A DNA stretch of 54,794 nucleotides, from positions 1 through 54,794 of the forward strand of contig SUXE01000022.1 of assembly GCA_015061115.1 (NCBI GenBank). Reading direction: 5' to 3'. Shown here in pieces: positions 53,085 through 54,794 of the stretch. Within the stretch, counting starts at the first letter, position 1; every line of letters starts with the position of its first letter. The DNA comes from Bacteroidales bacterium. Its GTDB lineage: Bacteria; Bacteroidota; Bacteroidia; Bacteroidales; Paludibacteraceae. The notes below the pieces were generated by a model that did no database searches, was not told the DNA's origin, and saw only the letters and a list, made by a program, of their open reading frames with translations. The position numbers were made by a program, and so were the translations under genes.

Positions 53085-54368
53085 ATGAAGGTCGTATACC
53101 ATACTCTGGGCTGTAAATTGAATTTTGCTGAAACGTCCAAACTTTCATTCGATCTTGAGTCTATCGGCTATGTCACTGCGAAGGATGGAGAGACTGCGGA
53201 TCTGATCGTGGTCAATACATGTGCTGTGACACAGGCTGCGGAAAGGAAGGGCAGGGCAGTGATCAATCAGCTGAAACGTCAGCATCCGAATGCGAAAGTC
53301 GTTGTCACTGGTTGTTATTCGCAGATCAAGCCGGATGAAGTCGGACATATAGATGGTGTTGACATCGTGCTTGGCGCTCAGCATAAGTTCGACATGGCTT
53401 CATTTGTGAAAATGCTCAATGATGAGGAGCCTGGTACGAAGATCTATCATACGGAACGTAGCAAGGTGGATGTCTTCTTCCCATTCTGTACTGCCGGTTG
53501 CCGCACACGCTATCTGTTGAAAGTGCAGGATGGATGCGACTATTTCTGCACATATTGTACAGTGCCGATCGCAAGAGGAAAAAGCCGTAATGCTTCGGTG
53601 GCACTGACTGTTGAGGAGGCAAAGAAAGCGGCTGCGGAAGGAGCGAAGGAGATTGTCATATCAGGTGTCAATATTGGAGATTTCGGAAAGTCGACGGGAG
53701 AGAAATTTATCGACTTAGTCAGAGAGTTGGATAAAGTCGACGGAATTGAGCGATACAGAATATCCAGCATCGAACCAAATCTTCTGACAGACGAGATTAT
53801 TGAATTCTGTGCGAACAGCCGGTCGTTTATGCCGCATTTCCATATACCGTTGCAGTGTGGAAACGATGAGATATTAGCGTTGATGCACCGTCGATATAAG
53901 AGAGATGTCTTCGCGCATAAGATTGCCGAGATAAAAAAATGTATGCCTGATGCCTTTATAGGTGTCGACGTGATTGTCGGATTCAATGGCGAGACGGAGG
54001 AGCATTTTAACGATTCGTATGAGTTTTTGCAGAGCCTTGATGTCACAAGACTACACGTCTTCCCATATTCGCCAAGGCCAAACACAGCTGCGTTGTCAAT
54101 CAAACCATATGTTCAGAATGGAGAGAAGAAGCGTCGTACGGATATTCTAATGGATTTTTCAGGGAAGCGATTGCATGAATTCATGAAAAATCAGATTGGC
54201 AAGAAAGCCAAAGTCCTTTGGGAAGATACAGACAGTAATGTGATGCATGGATTCACTGAGAACTACATCCGTGTGTCCGCTCCATATGACGCCTCAAAAA
54301 TCAATACGATAACAGATGTCATCCTTGGAAATTTTGATGATGACGACGAATGTCTGAAGGCATTATGA
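53085..54368 (+). CDS. mtaB: tRNA t6A37 C2-methylthiotransferase MtaB
   Basis: Radical-SAM methylthiotransferase converting t6A37 to ms2t6A37 in tRNA. 427 residues: N-terminal UPF0004 domain with Cys ligands (TLGCKLNFAE near 7-16, NTCAVTQAAERKG near 45-57, TGCYSQIKP near 75), the radical-SAM CxxxCxxC in DGCDYFCTYCTVPIARG near 148-164, and a short C-terminal region in place of a long TRAM domain. The N-terminal GCKLN rather than GCQMN supports MtaB over MiaB/RimO. It acts on the product of the t6A pathway, to which the Sua5/YrdC-type protein at 34714 may contribute. Confidence 0.95.
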   Translation: MKVVYHTLGCKLNFAETSKLSFDLESIGYVTAKDGETADLIVVNTCAVTQAAERKGRAVINQLKRQHPNAKVVVTGCYSQIKPDEVGHIDGVDIVLGAQHKFDMASFVKMLNDEEPGTKIYHTERSKVDVFFPFCTAGCRTRYLLKVQDGCDYFCTYCTVPIARGKSRNASVALTVEEAKKAAAEGAKEIVISGVNIGDFGKSTGEKFIDLVRELDKVDGIERYRISSIEPNLLTDEIIEFCANSRSFMPHFHIPLQCGNDEILALMHRRYKRDVFAHKIAEIKKCMPDAFIGVDVIVGFNGETEEHFNDSYEFLQSLDVTRLHVFPYSPRPNTAALSIKPYVQNGEKKRRTDILMDFSGKRLHEFMKNQIGKKAKVLWEDTDSNVMHGFTENYIRVSAPYDASKINTITDVILGNFDDDDECLKAL

Positions 54369-54710
54369 ATTCATAATTCATAATTCATAATGCATAATTC
54401 GTAATTGTTGGGAAAATCCACGTATCTGGTGAATCTGCCATCTCGTAGAGACGCACGGACGTGCGTGTCATGATTAATTCATAATTCATAATGCGTAATG
54501 CATAATTGTTGGGAAAATCCACGCATCTGGTGAATCCAACCCTCTCGTAGAGACGCACGGACGTGCGTGTCATGATTAATTCATAATTCATAATGCATAA
54601 TTCGTAATTGTTGGGAAAATCCACGTATCTGGTGAATCCAACCCTCGTAGAGACGCACGGACGTGCGTGTCTTGGTCAATTCATAATTCGTAATTCACAA
54701 TTCGTAATTG
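54369..54710. repeat. Tandem repeat array, three units of about 100 bp
   Basis: Each unit has an AT run of ATTCATAATTCATAATGC type, then TTGTTGGGAAAATCCACG, ATCTGGTGAATC, CTCGTAGAG, and a hairpin ACGCAC-GGAC-GTGCGT (centres near 54458, 54560 and 54660; periods 102 and 100 bp). A fourth AT run and TTGTTGGGA follow. It starts directly at the mtaB stop, so the first hairpin may also act in transcription end formation. Confidence 0.88.
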
Positions 54711-54794
54711 TTGGGAGATTATCCATCGGTCGGAATTTCAACAGAGATGATGAATCCCCCAATTACGCCGTCAGACGTTAAATGTTGGTAGGAA
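54711..54794. repeat. Partial interspersed repeat at the window end
   Basis: TACGCCGTCAGACGTTAAAT followed by GTTGGTAGG is the same unit as at 44618-44643 and 49520-49545. It is cut by the window edge. No gene is visible. Confidence 0.55.

Noticed and set aside
54385-54624. 79-codon minus-strand frame with repeated NYELIMTRTSVRLYE-like peptide
   Set aside because: It is a translation of the tandem DNA repeats; the periodicity comes from the DNA, not from a protein.
54369-54710. CRISPR array
   Set aside because: Units are ~100 bp with no short constant repeat and unique spacers of uniform length; the whole unit is repeated, and no cas genes are present.

Overview
The window looks like a chromosomal segment of a Bacteroidales bacterium (phylum Bacteroidota) from a lineage with a type IX secretion system (T9SS). 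The evidence is an lpxC-fabZ fusion next to lpxD and lpxA; a complex I operon with fused nuoCD and no nuoEFG; a 2310-residue cysteine-rich protein ending in a gliding-motility/T9SS type B C-terminal domain; DUF4286-ruvC pairing; VVTGYG and carboxypeptidase-regulatory modules; and many TAnnTTTG promoter elements, several with an upstream TTTG, as in Bacteroidetes sigma-ABfr promoters. The DNA is AT-rich throughout.

Layout. 1-7.9 kb: a GH25 lipoprotein, pyrF, an HD phosphohydrolase, the lipid A/fatty acid cluster lpxD - lpxC-fabZ - lpxA, a DUF4197 lipoprotein, and a small secreted coiled-coil protein. 8.0-11.4 kb: a McrBC-type type IV restriction module whose mcrB reading frame is broken by an apparent one-base deletion, followed by a stray coding remnant. 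11.4-15.6 kb: minus-strand NUDIX and zinc-ribbon/FHA genes; plus-strand DUF4286, ruvC, a LytS/LytTR two-component pair, and a small basic protein whose 3' end contains an intrinsic terminator. 15.6-16.2 kb: an AT-rich gap. 16.2-26.4 kb: nuoA-B-CD-H-I-J-K-L-M-N, closed by a strong terminator. 26.4-39.4 kb: a YbhN-like membrane protein, the giant T9SS cargo, a Sua5/YrdC enzyme, an EamA-like transporter, an unrecognised 395-residue protein, dtd and pgk.

39.5-51.1 kb is the accessory part. It holds six tandem paralogues of a secreted protein family I do not recognise, one of them frameshifted. Next come two copies of a ~1.55 kb module (repeat - DUF1963 gene - repeat), in direct orientation on either side of a 1064-residue VIT/VWA/carboxypeptidase-regulatory/DUF2135 protein. 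51.1-51.4 kb is a tRNA Gly-Leu-Gly operon on the minus strand. 51.6-54.4 kb has a small membrane protein, recR, another small membrane protein and mtaB. The window ends in an imperfect tandem repeat array (period ~100 bp) carrying GACGCAC...GTGCGTGTC hairpins.

The housekeeping parts (lipid A, respiration, tRNA modification, recombination) are conventional for the order. The most novel material is the six-copy secreted family and the duplicated DUF1963/VIT-VWA locus with its palindromic repeats. Next are the frameshifted McrBC module and the domain architecture of the giant T9SS protein. All functional calls rest on motif reading; no database search was run.
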